Assembly: GCF_030056735.1 (NCBI RefSeq)
Contig: NZ_JASHKN010000008.1
Coordinates: 186,001-250,000, forward strand
From: Rhodococcus sp. IEGM 1409
Lineage (GTDB): Bacteria > Actinomycetota > Actinomycetes > Mycobacteriales > Mycobacteriaceae
Reading direction: 5' to 3'
Length of the DNA: 64,000 nt
The number at the start of each line of letters is the position of its first letter. Position 1 is the first letter of the stretch. This document shows positions 24,401 through 35,076 of this stretch, one piece after another. A program made the translations under genes and the position numbers. The notes under the pieces are model-generated. The model saw nothing but the letters and a program-made list of their open reading frames with translations. It searched no databases and had not been told where the DNA came from.

Positions 24401-25152
24401 ACTCTGAACTGTTCGCGCAAAAGCCGGTCCACGACGGCGGCACCCCTGAATCGACGTGGCGGGAGTGGGGACGCAGTTTTCCGGAACTGGACCTCACCGG
24501 ATGCTCACGATTGATCGTCGTCGCTCCCCATCCCGACGACGAAATACTCGGGGTGGGTGGAACCGCCCTTCTGGCAGCACTTTCCGGAATCGAGGTTCAA
24601 GTGGTGTCCGTCACCGACGGCGGAGCTTCACATCCCGATTCACCGACTGTGACTCAGCCCGAGATGGAACGACTTCGACGGTCCGAGTCAGATCAGGCAG
24701 CGCGTGTACTCGGAATTCCTACGCCCGTTCGACTGAGCATTCCGGACGGGAGGATTGGCGAGAACCGGCAGGAGTTGACCGACCGCCTCAGCTCGATTCT
24801 CGGTGATTCCTCGGCGGAAACCTGGTGCGCCTCGACGTGGCGCGGGGACGGCCATCCGGACCATGAGGCCAGCGGAGACGCAGCTGCGAAGGCCTGCCAG
24901 GACACGGGATCACGGTTGATCGAGTACCCCATCTGGGCTTGGCATTGGGCCGCGCCGGATCATGCGGCAGTCCCGTGGGAACGAGTCAGACGAGTGACCT
25001 TGCCCTCCGACGTTCAGGCTGCAAAATCTGCTGCTGCCCAAGAGTTCACATCACAGATCGCACCACTCTCCGATCACCCCGCGGATGCGCCCATACTCCC
25101 CCGACACGTGATGGAACGCCTACTGCGACCGTACGAAACGGTGTTCGTATGA
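24394..25152 (+). CDS. PIG-L family deacetylase
   Basis: A 252-residue LmbE/PIG-L type zinc-dependent N-deacetylase. The metal site appears as A-P-H-P-D-D-E near residue 48 and W-R-G-D-G-H-P-D-H-E-A near residue 150. Relatives remove acetyl from GlcNAc moieties (MshB of mycothiol, PIG-L of GPI). Starts at GTG 24394 or the adjacent GTG 24397; AAGGGG upstream suits either. Between a glycosyltransferase and a methyltransferase it probably exposes an amine on a sugar product. Confidence 0.92.
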   Translation: MVNSELFAQKPVHDGGTPESTWREWGRSFPELDLTGCSRLIVVAPHPDDEILGVGGTALLAALSGIEVQVVSVTDGGASHPDSPTVTQPEMERLRRSESDQAARVLGIPTPVRLSIPDGRIGENRQELTDRLSSILGDSSAETWCASTWRGDGHPDHEASGDAAAKACQDTGSRLIEYPIWAWHWAAPDHAAVPWERVRRVTLPSDVQAAKSAAAQEFTSQIAPLSDHPADAPILPRHVMERLLRPYETVFV

Positions 25153-25763
25153 CCGATCGTGAACTTCCCACGGATTACTTCGCCAAGATGTATGCCGCAC
25201 AATCCGATCCATGGGACTTCGAATCCCGTTGGTACGAGCAGCGAAAATACGCGCTCAGTGTCGCGATGCTCCCGAAAACTCGATACCGTCGCGCGTTCGA
25301 ACCTGGGTGCTCGATCGGGGTTCTCACCGAGAAGTTGGCCGAGCGCTGCGACAGCATTCTCGCCACCGACATCGTCCCGGCCGCACTCGAGAGTGCTCGT
25401 GCGCGGCTTGCCGGTCGCGACGCCGACTTCCGCCTCTGGGCGTTGGGTGACGACTGGCCCGGCGAGACCTTCGACCTCGTCGTCATCAGCGAGGTCGGCT
25501 ATTACCTGACCTTCGAAAAACTCGTCGAGGCAATGCTGCACGTCGTCGAGCATCTCGAGCCTGGCGGCACGCTGCTGTGCGCCCATTGGCGTCACGTCGT
25601 ACCGGAGTATCCGCAGAACGGTGACGCCGTTCATTCGGCTGTGCGCCAGACGCCGGGGTTGGCACAGTTCGCGTCGTACCAGGACGAGGACGTGCTGATC
25701 GATGTCTTCGTGAAGGGTCCGCCGTCACCACCGTCGGTGGCTCGTTCCGAAGGTCTGATCTAG
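25149..25763 (+). CDS. SAM-dependent methyltransferase, NodS-like
   Basis: A 204-residue class I methyltransferase: D-P-W-D-F-E-S-R-W-Y-E-Q-R-K near residue 20, SAM motif I F-E-P-G-C-S-I-G-V-L-T-E-K-L, motif II D-L-V-V-I-S-E-V-G-Y-Y. The overall pattern is like NodS, which N-methylates the deacetylated sugar of Nod factors. ATG overlaps the deacetylase stop (ATGA). Its 3' end overlaps the convergent transporter gene by 4 bp. Confidence 0.88.
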   Translation: MTDRELPTDYFAKMYAAQSDPWDFESRWYEQRKYALSVAMLPKTRYRRAFEPGCSIGVLTEKLAERCDSILATDIVPAALESARARLAGRDADFRLWALGDDWPGETFDLVVISEVGYYLTFEKLVEAMLHVVEHLEPGGTLLCAHWRHVVPEYPQNGDAVHSAVRQTPGLAQFASYQDEDVLIDVFVKGPPSPPSVARSEGLI

Positions 25764-26476
25764 CCGACCGGCGTGTGAGGGGTTGCGATCGCGTCGTTGT
25801 CCGCGGCCCCTCGAGCCAGGGCAACGGTCGCCGCAGCCATGGCCGCGAGCGCAAGGACGAGCACGGCGGCGACCTTTCGATTCGCATCGAAATATTCGCC
25901 GAGCACCACGAATCCGAGCAGCGACGCCACGACCGGTTCCATGATCGTGGTGGCCGGCAGCGAAGCCTGGAGATCCCCTGCCTGAAAAGCCGACTGCTGC
26001 AACGATGTCGCGACAGCGGCAACGACGATCAGTGCGTAGAACTCCAAAGACGTCAGAACCGCGTGCGGTCCGAGGCTCACCAGATGAACAACGCCCTTGG
26101 TCAATACCGCTGCTACGCCGAAGAGTGTTCCGCCGGCGAGGCCGAGTAGGAGGGCTCGGGCGGAGCCTGTTCGACGATGTGCCCCGAACAGGCAGAGCGC
26201 GATGAACGGCAATCCGATCGCAGAGATCACGATCCAGTGGTGTGTTTCGGCTCGGGGCTCACCCGGCCGCGGATCTCCCACAATCACCAAGACTGCGACA
26301 GATGTGGTGAGTGCCGCGGCCCACAACCACTCGCGAGGGCTGATACGGCGTCCACTGAACCGGGCACCCAGCGGCAGTGCGAACAACAGCGACAGCACGA
26401 GGAGCGGTTGAACGAGGAGCAACGATCCGAGACCGAGTGCCGACGCTTGCAGGGCATATCCCGCGATTCCGACCAC
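25760..26476 (-). pseudogene. DMT/EamA-type transporter, 5'-truncated
   Basis: The remaining 238 residues are a DMT-type permease with about eight helices (L-L-L-V-Q-P-L-L-V-L-S-L-L-F-A-L near the start; a second repeat with L-P-A-T-T-I-M-E-P-V-V-A-S-L-L-G). The frame upstream of the only usable GTG (26476) continues in sense as PTTLVHSPVWWLGT, recognisable family sequence, but meets a stop about 19 codons up with no start codon. Relatives have a first helix of about 45-50 residues there. Instead the tatA terminator abuts. No ribosome binding site is seen. Probably non-functional, or a short variant. Confidence 0.65.
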
Positions 26477-26550
26477 GGTGCCGAGCCACCAGACCGGGCT
26501 GTGGACGAGCGTCGTTGGGACACGCTTTCACTTTTGCACAGCCCCCCACA

Positions 26551-26596
26551 CCTGTGCGCGGTTGAGGAGTGTGGGGACTCCTCAACCGCGCACAGG
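26551..26596 (-). terminator. Terminator of amine oxidase-ridA-tatA operon
   Basis: A perfect 20-bp stem (26551-26570 with 26577-26596) and a 6-nt loop, starting 3 bp after the tatA stop. It lies where the missing 5' end of the transporter gene would be expected. Confidence 0.88.
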
Positions 26597-26598
26597 GG

Positions 26599-26775
26599 TC
26601 AGTCTCGCTCCTCCAGCGCGAGGTCCGTATCCGAGTGCAGTTCACCGACTTCGGTCTTGAGGATCCGCATCGACCGGCCGAGGCCGCGGGCCGCGTCGGG
26701 CAGCTTCTTCGAACCGAACAACACCACGAGCACTACTGCGACGATCGCCCAGTGGGCCGGGCTGAGCGCGCCCAT
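26599..26775 (-). CDS. TatA/E-like twin-arginine translocase subunit
   Basis: A 58-residue protein with one N-terminal helix ([12 protein letters not shown]), the F-G-S-K-K-L-P hinge, the amphipathic helix A-A-R-G-L-G-R-S and an acidic tail, exactly the TatA plan. ATG at 26775 overlaps the RidA stop by one base (TGATG). As it lies in one operon with a Tat-signal amine oxidase, it may be a dedicated TatA for that cargo. tatB/tatC are not here. Confidence 0.9.
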   Translation of the reverse strand: MGALSPAHWAIVAVVLVVLFGSKKLPDAARGLGRSMRILKTEVGELHSDTDLALEERD

Positions 26776-27446
26776 CAGGCGGGTTCCTTGCCCTCGGGGT
26801 ACACCGCGTCGACCTCTACCTCGACGAGCCAACCGGCTACGGGCAGTCCGGCCACTTCGAGAGCGAAACGGGTGGGCCTGGCGCCGTTTCGTTCGATCGG
26901 TCCGATCGGCTCGGCAGTGCCCATCGGCACCAGCTCGGTGTCACCCGAATCGAGATTGGTGTTGGCGAAAAACTGGCGGTACGCGCGATTCCATCCGCTG
27001 TAGTCGGCCTTGTCAGAGCCCGGTGCATTGTCGAGAAATACCCGCATTGTCACGACGTTCTCCAGGCTCAGTCCCTGCGCCTCGAGGTTGTCCCGAATCT
27101 TCTTCAGGACGTTGATGCCCTGTGCTTCTGTGACGGTGACTCCGGCAGGTAGCACCCCGCCCGTGAACTGATCGTCGATGTACGACTCGGGTGATCCCTC
27201 GGGCGCAGACTTGTTTCCGGCCGACGGGCCGATACCGCTGGTCTTGTAGATCGATGTGTCGCCGCCGATGGCCACACCCTGAGCGATCATCGGATTTGCC
27301 TGTCCCGCCTCGAGTACCGACCTCGAGATGAACGCGCCCGGCGTGGTTTCCGCGTCGGCGGTATCGGATGAGCAGGCAGTCGCGGTGCCGAGCAGTGCAG
27401 TGGCGGCAAATGCGGCCGCAAGAACCTTGGTGCTACGAGATTTCAT
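26775..27446 (-). CDS. RidA-family lipoprotein
   Basis: A 223-residue protein with a lipoprotein signal (L-L-G-T-A-T-A-C, Cys25) and a RidA/YjgF-type domain: [15 protein letters not shown] near residue 110, V-V-T-M-R-V-F-L and a C-terminal V-E-V-E-V-D-A-V-Y. RidA proteins hydrolyse reactive imines/enamines, normally in the cytosol; a lipid-anchored exported one is unusual. Beside an exported amine oxidase, which makes imines, the partnership is obvious. The catalytic Arg equivalent (T-M-R-V-F) is retained. Confidence 0.87.
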   Translation of the reverse strand: MKSRSTKVLAAAFAATALLGTATACSSDTADAETTPGAFISRSVLEAGQANPMIAQGVAIGGDTSIYKTSGIGPSAGNKSAPEGSPESYIDDQFTGGVLPAGVTVTEAQGINVLKKIRDNLEAQGLSLENVVTMRVFLDNAPGSDKADYSGWNRAYRQFFANTNLDSGDTELVPMGTAEPIGPIERNGARPTRFALEVAGLPVAGWLVEVEVDAVYPEGKEPA

Positions 27447-27485
27447 GATGTGACCTCCAGAGAGAGTGATGGAATGCGAAGCACG

Positions 27486-29276
<1,791 letters not shown>

Positions 29277-29304
29277 TTACAGAACCGGACTAGCGTGACG
29301 CGAC

Positions 29305-30816
29305 ATGTCCGCTCTCACCGAAGCCATCGCGCGGTCGTTCACCACGCGCGAGAAGCAGCCCCCGGCGCGATCGCCGCTGCGCGCGTTGGGCCGTCGGCAA
29401 CTCTCCGGTGCCGAGGTGCTGGCCCAGTCGGTGGCGACCACTGCTCCCGCTGTGTCGATGGTCGTTCTGCCCGTCACCATGCTGACGCACGGCCGATTGT
29501 TGAGCGGCATGATCACCATCATCGCGGCCACCGTGCTGGTGACGCTCATAGCGTTCTGTGTTTCGCAGTTCACCCGCCGAATGGCGGCGTCGGGCGGACT
29601 GCACAGCTTCGTATTTCGTGGCCTTGGCACCCGGGCAGCATTGACCACCGGCATCGCCATGATGGTCAAATACGTCGGCAGCGCGGTCATGACGCTCTAT
29701 CACGGCGGGCAGGCGGCAATCGCGTTGCTCGGCTTCGCGGGTGTGCACGTGGACAAGACTTTTCAGGTCATCGCGCTCTATCTGGGGATAGCCTTGCTGA
29801 TTCTCGGCGCCCTCGTGCGAAGTGTCAGATTTGCCGCGCTCGCGATCCTCGTCGTCGAAAGCTGTTCCCTTCTGTTCATCGTCGGGCTCATGATCCTGGG
29901 CGGTTCCGGAAGTCAACAAGCACAGATCGTTCCGCCCACCTCCGGCCACGGACTACTGCTCACCGCTCTGGCCGCGGTGTTCGCTCTCGCCGGATTCGAG
30001 AGCGCGGCCTTCTTCGGCCCCGAAGCTCGTCGGCCGCTGGTAACCGTCACCCGCACAGTCCTTCTCACCCCGATCATCTGTGGATCGCTCTTCATCTTCG
30101 CCGGCTGGGCTGCTTGGTCCGGGCGCAGTGACACCCTCGTCAACGCCTATGTACACGGAACTGCGACGGGCGTGAGCCCCGGTGTCGTGATCGCTCTCAA
30201 CGTCGGTCTGGGTTGCTCGTGGCTGGCGTCGTCGATGGCATCGTCCAATGCTGCGTCACGCCTGGTCTATTCGTTCGGTGTCGAGCGCCTACTCCCCCGC
30301 CGGTTCGCCTCGGTTCACAGCGCATTCCGAACGCCCTACTTCGCATTGGCTGCCGTGGTCTGCACCGTCTTGCTGGGCGGCGGAACCTTTGCCGTACTGG
30401 GGCGCGGAGAAATCTTCGACGACGTTCGACTGACTGTTCGCGGCGCCGTCATCGTGGCCTATGCACTGGTGGCGATCGCATCCGTTGTCTTCCTGACACG
30501 GATCGGTGAGCACACTCCCGGCGTTCTCGCGGCCGCGTCGTGTGGAAGTGGCGCCGGCGCGGTAGCCCTCGGATACCTGGTCTATGCCAACACGATCGAC
30601 CACGCGTACGTTGCACCGATCGCCGTACTCGTCATCGTGACCTCGGGAACGCTCTGGCAGTTCTACCTGCGACGCCGAAGCCCCAAAAGCCTGCTGCACG
30701 TCGGAGCCTTCGACAGACCCGAAACCGAGGACGTACTACCAGGAGCTGGGGTGTTCGCCACCGATGCAGCCGGAAACATCGTGTTGGTGGGCGAGCCGAC
30801 TGCCGGCGCCCGCTGA
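29305..30816 (+). CDS. APC family amino acid/amine permease
   Basis: A 503-residue polytopic membrane protein with about 12 helices and the APC N-terminal signature (L-G-R-R-Q-L-S-G-A-E-V-L-A-Q-S-V near residue 30), G-F-E-S-A-A-F-F-G-P-E-A-R near residue 230. It likely imports an amino acid or amine. It is divergent from the amine oxidase operon and overlaps the IclR gene by one base, which points to a shared substrate. Confidence 0.88.
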   Translation: MSALTEAIARSFTTREKQPPARSPLRALGRRQLSGAEVLAQSVATTAPAVSMVVLPVTMLTHGRLLSGMITIIAATVLVTLIAFCVSQFTRRMAASGGLHSFVFRGLGTRAALTTGIAMMVKYVGSAVMTLYHGGQAAIALLGFAGVHVDKTFQVIALYLGIALLILGALVRSVRFAALAILVVESCSLLFIVGLMILGGSGSQQAQIVPPTSGHGLLLTALAAVFALAGFESAAFFGPEARRPLVTVTRTVLLTPIICGSLFIFAGWAAWSGRSDTLVNAYVHGTATGVSPGVVIALNVGLGCSWLASSMASSNAASRLVYSFGVERLLPRRFASVHSAFRTPYFALAAVVCTVLLGGGTFAVLGRGEIFDDVRLTVRGAVIVAYALVAIASVVFLTRIGEHTPGVLAAASCGSGAGAVALGYLVYANTIDHAYVAPIAVLVIVTSGTLWQFYLRRRSPKSLLHVGAFDRPETEDVLPGAGVFATDAAGNIVLVGEPTAGAR

Positions 30817-31568
30817 TGGTGGGCCGACCCCGCGATCTCGGTGGGCACGAACCCCGAGCCGTTCAGCGCGCCCTTGCCCTGCTCGAGGCGGCTGCCCGGC
30901 TCGGATCAGGTGCCACCGCCAAAGACATCGCCGCCCTGGCCGATATTCCACCCGCCACTGCCTACCGGTTGCTCAACATTCTTGTCGCCGACGGCTACCT
31001 GGTTCGGATCGCCGATCTCTCCGGATTCGCACTAGGTCGACGCACCCGCGAATTGGCCGGCGCTGCCGCCGAACCCACGCCTGTCGACAACTCGGTGCTC
31101 CTCGAGGAACTCCGCGAACAGCTACGGTTCGGCGTCTACCTCGCGTCGTTTGCAGAGAATAGAATTCGACTCGTCGATCGCGATCCCGACCACGAACTCA
31201 GCGGTGAACGGACACTGGTCACGGCCGTTCACGCGTCGGCTATCGGAAAGCTGCTCCTCGCCAACCGACCCGAATTGGCCGAGACCCCACTGCGAAAGGT
31301 CACCGCACGCACCATCACCGACGGCGATGCGTTGGAACTCGAACTCTCGCGGATCCGGCGCGGTGAGCCCGCCCGTGAGGTGGACGAGATTCGTGTCGGA
31401 CGCTCCGCCGTCGCCGTCCCGATCCACGACGCGGAAGGGTGTGTCGTCGGCGCCTTGGCTGCGATAGGTCCGACCGGCAGACTTTCCGTGGACGACGCAG
31501 AACTTGTGGCGCTCTTGCGGGAGTACGCGGAACGCATCGTTGCACCGACGATGTCGAAGGCAAGCTGA
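30816..31568 (+). CDS. IclR family transcriptional regulator
   Basis: A 250-residue regulator: winged helix at about 12-70 (R-A-V-Q-R-A-L-A-L-L-E-A-A-A-R-L-G, P-P-A-T-A-Y-R-L-L) and an IclR effector-binding domain with V-H-A-S-A-I-G-K-L-L-L-A and the final G-P-T-G-R-L-S-V-D-D. Its ATG overlaps the permease stop (TGATG), so it probably controls the permease and perhaps the divergent amine oxidase operon. The ligand is unknown. Confidence 0.92.
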   Translation: MVGRPRDLGGHEPRAVQRALALLEAAARLGSGATAKDIAALADIPPATAYRLLNILVADGYLVRIADLSGFALGRRTRELAGAAAEPTPVDNSVLLEELREQLRFGVYLASFAENRIRLVDRDPDHELSGERTLVTAVHASAIGKLLLANRPELAETPLRKVTARTITDGDALELELSRIRRGEPAREVDEIRVGRSAVAVPIHDAEGCVVGALAAIGPTGRLSVDDAELVALLREYAERIVAPTMSKAS

Positions 31569-31570
31569 AT

Positions 31571-33094
31571 TCAGAGGCCGAACACTCGTTTGGCGAAACT
31601 GAGATGCTCATCCGCCCACCCGATGACGCCGAGTGTGGAATCGAGGTTTTGCGGCGGCGTGCGCACCAAGGTGTCGCGTCGGACGAGTCGGTCGAAATCG
31701 ACCTGCGCGCGGTCGAACTGGACCCCGGCCGTAACCATGATGTTTACCAGTTCCTGCGCCATCACCCCGTACGCGACTGTCGTGGGATGAACGCCGTCGA
31801 GCGAGAAGAGTCCGCCGGAAGCGCGGCTACCGTGACCGTCGGCGGAGAGGAACAGCGAGTCCGGCACGGGTTGCAGGTCGGTCAGTGCCTTGGGGAGGGG
31901 ATACGGCGTCCACCATGACGGCCGCGCGTTGACGTCGGTGACGTAGCGCCGTGAAGCCACGCGCTCGAGCAACCCGGCCACATCGCAGAGGTACCAGTCC
32001 TTCCCTACCCGACGTGCGTTTGCGACGGCCTGCTCGATTCCGTCGTTGTACATGTCGATTGCGGTGTCGACGGCCCATGCCTGCGCGCCGGTGATGTGTT
32101 GATCGCGCTGTGGGTCGAAGTCGGTATCGCGCACCCACGGTCGCGCGTAGTACGGGAAATAGCGGGATCCGATTTCGATCTTCCCACCGAGCCCGTGGGC
32201 GATCGGTGCGATGGTCACGTGAGGGACGGTGCAGAGGATGACGTGCTGCGCGTTGATCTTCCGGATCGCAGCGAGCACCTCGACATACTCCGACGCGAAG
32301 TGCTCGGGCTGCCACACCGTGTAGTCGCGCTTGCCGTCCGGGTCACGGAAGTTGTTGCCGCTCCATTCGACTCGGAGTTCAGTGACGGTGCGGAGCGCGT
32401 TGTTGGCACCAAGGAAGACGATGAGAGTTTCAATGCCTTCCTTGCCCAACTCCACTGCTGCGTCGAACGCGGTCATGCGCTTCTCGGCGTCGGAGCCTCG
32501 CGGTAGAACTCGCAGTGCAGCGCGTTCGCCGTTGTTCTCGACGATCTGGCTGATCAAATCGTCATGCGGTTGATGAAGAGCCTCCTCACAACCCTGCGCT
32601 GTCTTGGTCAGAGCGTCACGAAGATCCCACCCGTACACCGAGAGATTGTGGTTGATTGCCGAGAACGTCGGCGCCTCACTGCCCGGCCCGCGTTCCCAGT
32701 AGTCCTCCACCTGGTCCATGAACGCACGTGCAGCGAAGAGTGCGAGCGGAACCTCCCAGAGGTCGAGCCGTGGTCCGAAGCGCTCCTCGAGGGTGCGGAG
32801 CAACAGTTCGATGTTGAGCGGAAGCCCGCCCGGACCTCCGTAGCGGGGAAGGCGGAACTGGTCGAGCCAACCCAACTGGTGAGCAATGATCGCCGGATAC
32901 GACAGATCGGTATTGAAGATCGCCCCACTCTGAAATCCCTGCGACAGCGAATCCCCGATGACCACCAACCGGTGGGGAGCATCGCCCCCAGGCGGAACTA
33001 CCGGAATCCCCACTGTGGGGTCGAACTGCGGAACCCTGGGTCCGCCGGCGGCCGCGGCCACGACGTCGTCGGGAGCATCGGATGGAAGTTCCAT
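31571..33094 (-). CDS. SGNH/GDSL hydrolase
   Basis: A 507-residue protein with the nucleophile block V-V-I-G-D-S-L-S-Q-G-F (Ser49), the F-L-G-A-N-N-A block III Asn and a late D-G-V-H-P-T motif with the catalytic Asp-x-x-His. There is no signal peptide, so it acts on an internal ester or is exported by another route. ATG at 33094 is preferred for spacing to GGAGGTGA; GTG at 33100 is too close. It is about twice the usual size, so the long middle region is specific to this group. Its stop is 2 bp from that of iclR. Confidence 0.88.
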   Translation of the reverse strand: MELPSDAPDDVVAAAAGGPRVPQFDPTVGIPVVPPGGDAPHRLVVIGDSLSQGFQSGAIFNTDLSYPAIIAHQLGWLDQFRLPRYGGPGGLPLNIELLLRTLEERFGPRLDLWEVPLALFAARAFMDQVEDYWERGPGSEAPTFSAINHNLSVYGWDLRDALTKTAQGCEEALHQPHDDLISQIVENNGERAALRVLPRGSDAEKRMTAFDAAVELGKEGIETLIVFLGANNALRTVTELRVEWSGNNFRDPDGKRDYTVWQPEHFASEYVEVLAAIRKINAQHVILCTVPHVTIAPIAHGLGGKIEIGSRYFPYYARPWVRDTDFDPQRDQHITGAQAWAVDTAIDMYNDGIEQAVANARRVGKDWYLCDVAGLLERVASRRYVTDVNARPSWWTPYPLPKALTDLQPVPDSLFLSADGHGSRASGGLFSLDGVHPTTVAYGVMAQELVNIMVTAGVQFDRAQVDFDRLVRRDTLVRTPPQNLDSTLGVIGWADEHLSFAKRVFGL

Positions 33095-33124
33095 GCCCAC
33101 TCACCTCCGGAAAAGTCCAGCTGG

Positions 33125-33331
33125 TCAGCTGATCAGTGGTGGTTTACGCCGATCGGCAGTGTCCTGATCCGATTGCTTCTCGATCGACCTGACAACGTCG
33201 TCGGCCCACTGTTGATTTCGCCCGTCGAATTCTGCGCGGTCCCGGCGCGCGATACCCCGTCCGAGAAGGATGGCAATCGGAATGGAACACACGACCCATA
33301 CGAGTAGTACGCCTCCGACAATCCACCACAT
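33125..33331 (-). CDS. Small single-span membrane protein, 68 aa
   Basis: A 68-residue protein with one N-terminal transmembrane helix (W-W-I-V-G-G-V-L-L-V-W-V-V) and a charged cytoplasmic tail (R-D-R-A-E-F-D-G-R-N). It lies 30 bp upstream of the GDSL gene on the same strand. Function unknown. Confidence 0.75.
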   Translation of the reverse strand: MWWIVGGVLLVWVVCSIPIAILLGRGIARRDRAEFDGRNQQWADDVVRSIEKQSDQDTADRRKPPLIS

Positions 33332-33423
33332 AACCAGTAATTGTGCCCGATTCGACGACTGTTGTGCTCCCAGGTCGAAACATCTGTCCGAATCGTGACG
33401 GTCAATCCAGGCGAGCGTGCAGG

Positions 33424-33708
33424 TCAGAAACGATCTGCGTCGACGTTTTCACGGACTTTGCGTACCTGATTCCAACCGCGGACGGCGATGCCGAAGGCAA
33501 CAAGCGACATCAGATCCGAGACCGTCAGACCGTGTTCTCTGTTCAACGACCACAAGACCTGACCTTCCAGCGGCCCGTTGAAGAACAGCCAAGCCACTCC
33601 TGCACAGGCAGCAGCAACAGCACTGGCTTTCGACGGCTTCAGCAAACATACGGTGCTGGTCACGAACAACAAGTTCATGAAAACCAGACCGTAGAAAATC
33701 CCGATCAT
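33424..33708 (-). CDS. Hypothetical membrane protein, 94 aa
   Basis: A 94-residue protein with three hydrophobic segments (about 3-22, 29-43 and 65-78) separated by short loops. ATG start at 33708. It lies between the 68-aa membrane protein and dcd on the same strand. No family recognised. Confidence 0.7.
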   Translation of the reverse strand: MIGIFYGLVFMNLLFVTSTVCLLKPSKASAVAAACAGVAWLFFNGPLEGQVLWSLNREHGLTVSDLMSLVAFGIAVRGWNQVRKVRENVDADRF

Positions 33709-33737
33709 GCGACTCCCCCCGAAGATCGTTCGTTTGT

Positions 33738-34307
33738 TCAGCTGCGGTTGAAGTTCAGGTACGCCTTCGACGGTGTCGGGCCGCGCTGGCCCTGATATTT
33801 GGATCCGGCCTCGGAGCTTCCGTACGGGAACTCTGCAGCGCTCGACAGCTTGAGCAGGCAGAGCTGTCCGATCTTCATTCCCGGCCAGAGCGTGATCGGC
33901 AGGTTTGCGACGTTGGACAACTCCAGTGTGATGTGGCCGCTGAATCCCGGGTCGATGAAACCGGCGGTCGAGTGCGTCAACAGGCCGAGGCGCCCGAGGC
34001 TCGACTTACCTTCGAGGCGGCCGGCTAGGTCGTTCGGCAGCGAGCACACTTCAAGGGTCGAACCGAGTACGAACTCGCCGGGGTGCAGTACGAACGGCTC
34101 GCCCTCTGCCGGTTCGACGAGGCTGGTCAGCTCGTCCTGACGAAGTGCCGGGTCGATGTGCGTGTACCGAGTGTTATTGAAAACCCGAAACAGACCGTCC
34201 AGGCGCACGTCGACGCTCGACGGTTGCACCATGGAATCGTCGAAAGGGTCGATACCCAGACGTCCAACGGAGATTTCGGCACGGATGTCACGATCGGAGA
34301 GCAGCAC
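33738..34307 (-). CDS. dcd: dCTP deaminase (probably dUMP-forming)
   Basis: A 189-residue dCTP deaminase/dUTPase fold. Visible motifs: M-L-L-S-D-R-D-I-R start, [20 protein letters not shown] and [17 protein letters not shown]. Actinobacterial members are bifunctional and make dUMP directly from dCTP; this is assumed here. GTG start at 34307. Confidence 0.96.
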   Translation of the reverse strand: MLLSDRDIRAEISVGRLGIDPFDDSMVQPSSVDVRLDGLFRVFNNTRYTHIDPALRQDELTSLVEPAEGEPFVLHPGEFVLGSTLEVCSLPNDLAGRLEGKSSLGRLGLLTHSTAGFIDPGFSGHITLELSNVANLPITLWPGMKIGQLCLLKLSSAAEFPYGSSEAGSKYQGQRGPTPSKAYLNFNRS

Positions 34308-34612
34308 AGGTAGAGGTTACCGGTTCTGCGAGCAGTGCCGACCCATCGCCGCGATGATCACACTGCGCTCAGCGAACGCGATGGGCGGGTTCCGCGACTC
34401 GCCCGGCGGAGCCCAGCCCCACCTGTCTCGCGTTCTCCATGCCGAAAGGCTCTCCCGCGCAGAACTTGTGGACAAATCATCCACCTATGGCATCGACTTC
34501 GACACGCGCCATCTGATCAATGACGGCCAGGGATACGCTGCTTGAAAGCTCGTCTGATAATGTTCGGAACGCACGTTGATCGGCGGTGAAAACACGCCCG
34601 GTCAGCTGCGAC
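34308..34612. other. Region between dcd and tRNA-Gly
   Basis: A 305-bp stretch. A plus-strand open frame of about 60 codons near 34356-34545 has no recognisable product and no good start site. It should contain the dcd and tRNA promoters. Confidence 0.4.
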
Positions 34613-34686
34613 GCCGATGTAGTTCAATGGTAGAACATCAGCTTCCCAAGCTGAATACGCGGGTTCGATTCCCGTCATCGGCTCCA
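34613..34686 (+). tRNA. tRNA-Gly (anticodon CCC)
   Basis: The full cloverleaf can be drawn: acceptor GCCGATG (34613-34619) pairs with CATCGGC (34676-34682); D arm with TTCAATGGTAGAA; anticodon stem TCAGC/GCTGA around loop TTCCCAA giving CCC; T arm GCGGG-TTCGATT-CCCGT. Encoded CCA end at 34684-34686. Confidence 0.97.
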
Positions 34687-34689
34687 CAG

Positions 34690-34725
34690 AAAAGCGGTTC
34701 TGAACAGCATCGGAGCCGCTTTTTC
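34690..34725 (+). terminator. Terminator of tRNA-Gly
   Basis: AAAAGCGGTTC pairs with GGAGCCGCTTTT, then a T-run, 4 bp after the tRNA. Confidence 0.88.
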
Positions 34726-34726
34726 T

Positions 34727-35023
34727 ATGCCATACAGATGTTCGATCGCCGCGAAATGTCACCGTGATGGCACTGCGCCCCAGAATCCATGCCGCGATGT
34801 TCCGCACGCCAGCGCTTTCGAAACCCGAACCCGGTTTCGCGAGAGCGCTTCCACGTTGTATCGCGCCCCCGACTCATTGCTCATCGCGAATTCGCCTCAT
34901 CCACAGCCTGGCCCGGGCGCCAGCCCACCGTTCACATCGCCGAATGAGACCACGCTGCAAAAATTTCCATCCCGCACCTGAACAGAGCTCACGTGGGTTG
35001 CCAACATGCCCCTCCAAGTTCTA
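34727..35023. other. Region upstream of GntR operon
   Basis: About 300 bp with no supported gene; several short frames have shadow-like composition. It ends at the palindromic operator before the GntR gene. Confidence 0.4.
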
Positions 35024-35049
35024 TGGTTCATTACATGAGTAACGAACCA
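35024..35049. promoter_or_regulatory. Palindromic operator of GntR-ABC operon
   Basis: TGGTTCATTAC (35024-35034) and GTAACGAACCA (35039-35049) are inverted copies with one mismatch around ATGA. The length and position, 24 bp before the regulator start, fit a YtrA-type GntR autorepressor site. Confidence 0.75.
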
Positions 35050-35076
35050 GTGAACACCGAGCGCCGATCATCGTGA
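35035..35076 (+). CDS. 13-codon leader ORF coupled to GntR gene
   Basis: ATG at 35035, inside the operator, opens MSNEPVNTERRSS and ends with a TGA that overlaps the GntR GTG (GTGA). The GntR start has no Shine-Dalgarno site of its own, so translation may depend on ribosomes finishing this leader. If transcription starts at or next to the ATG, the leader would be read as a leaderless mRNA. Confidence 0.45.
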   Translation: MSNEPVNTERRSS

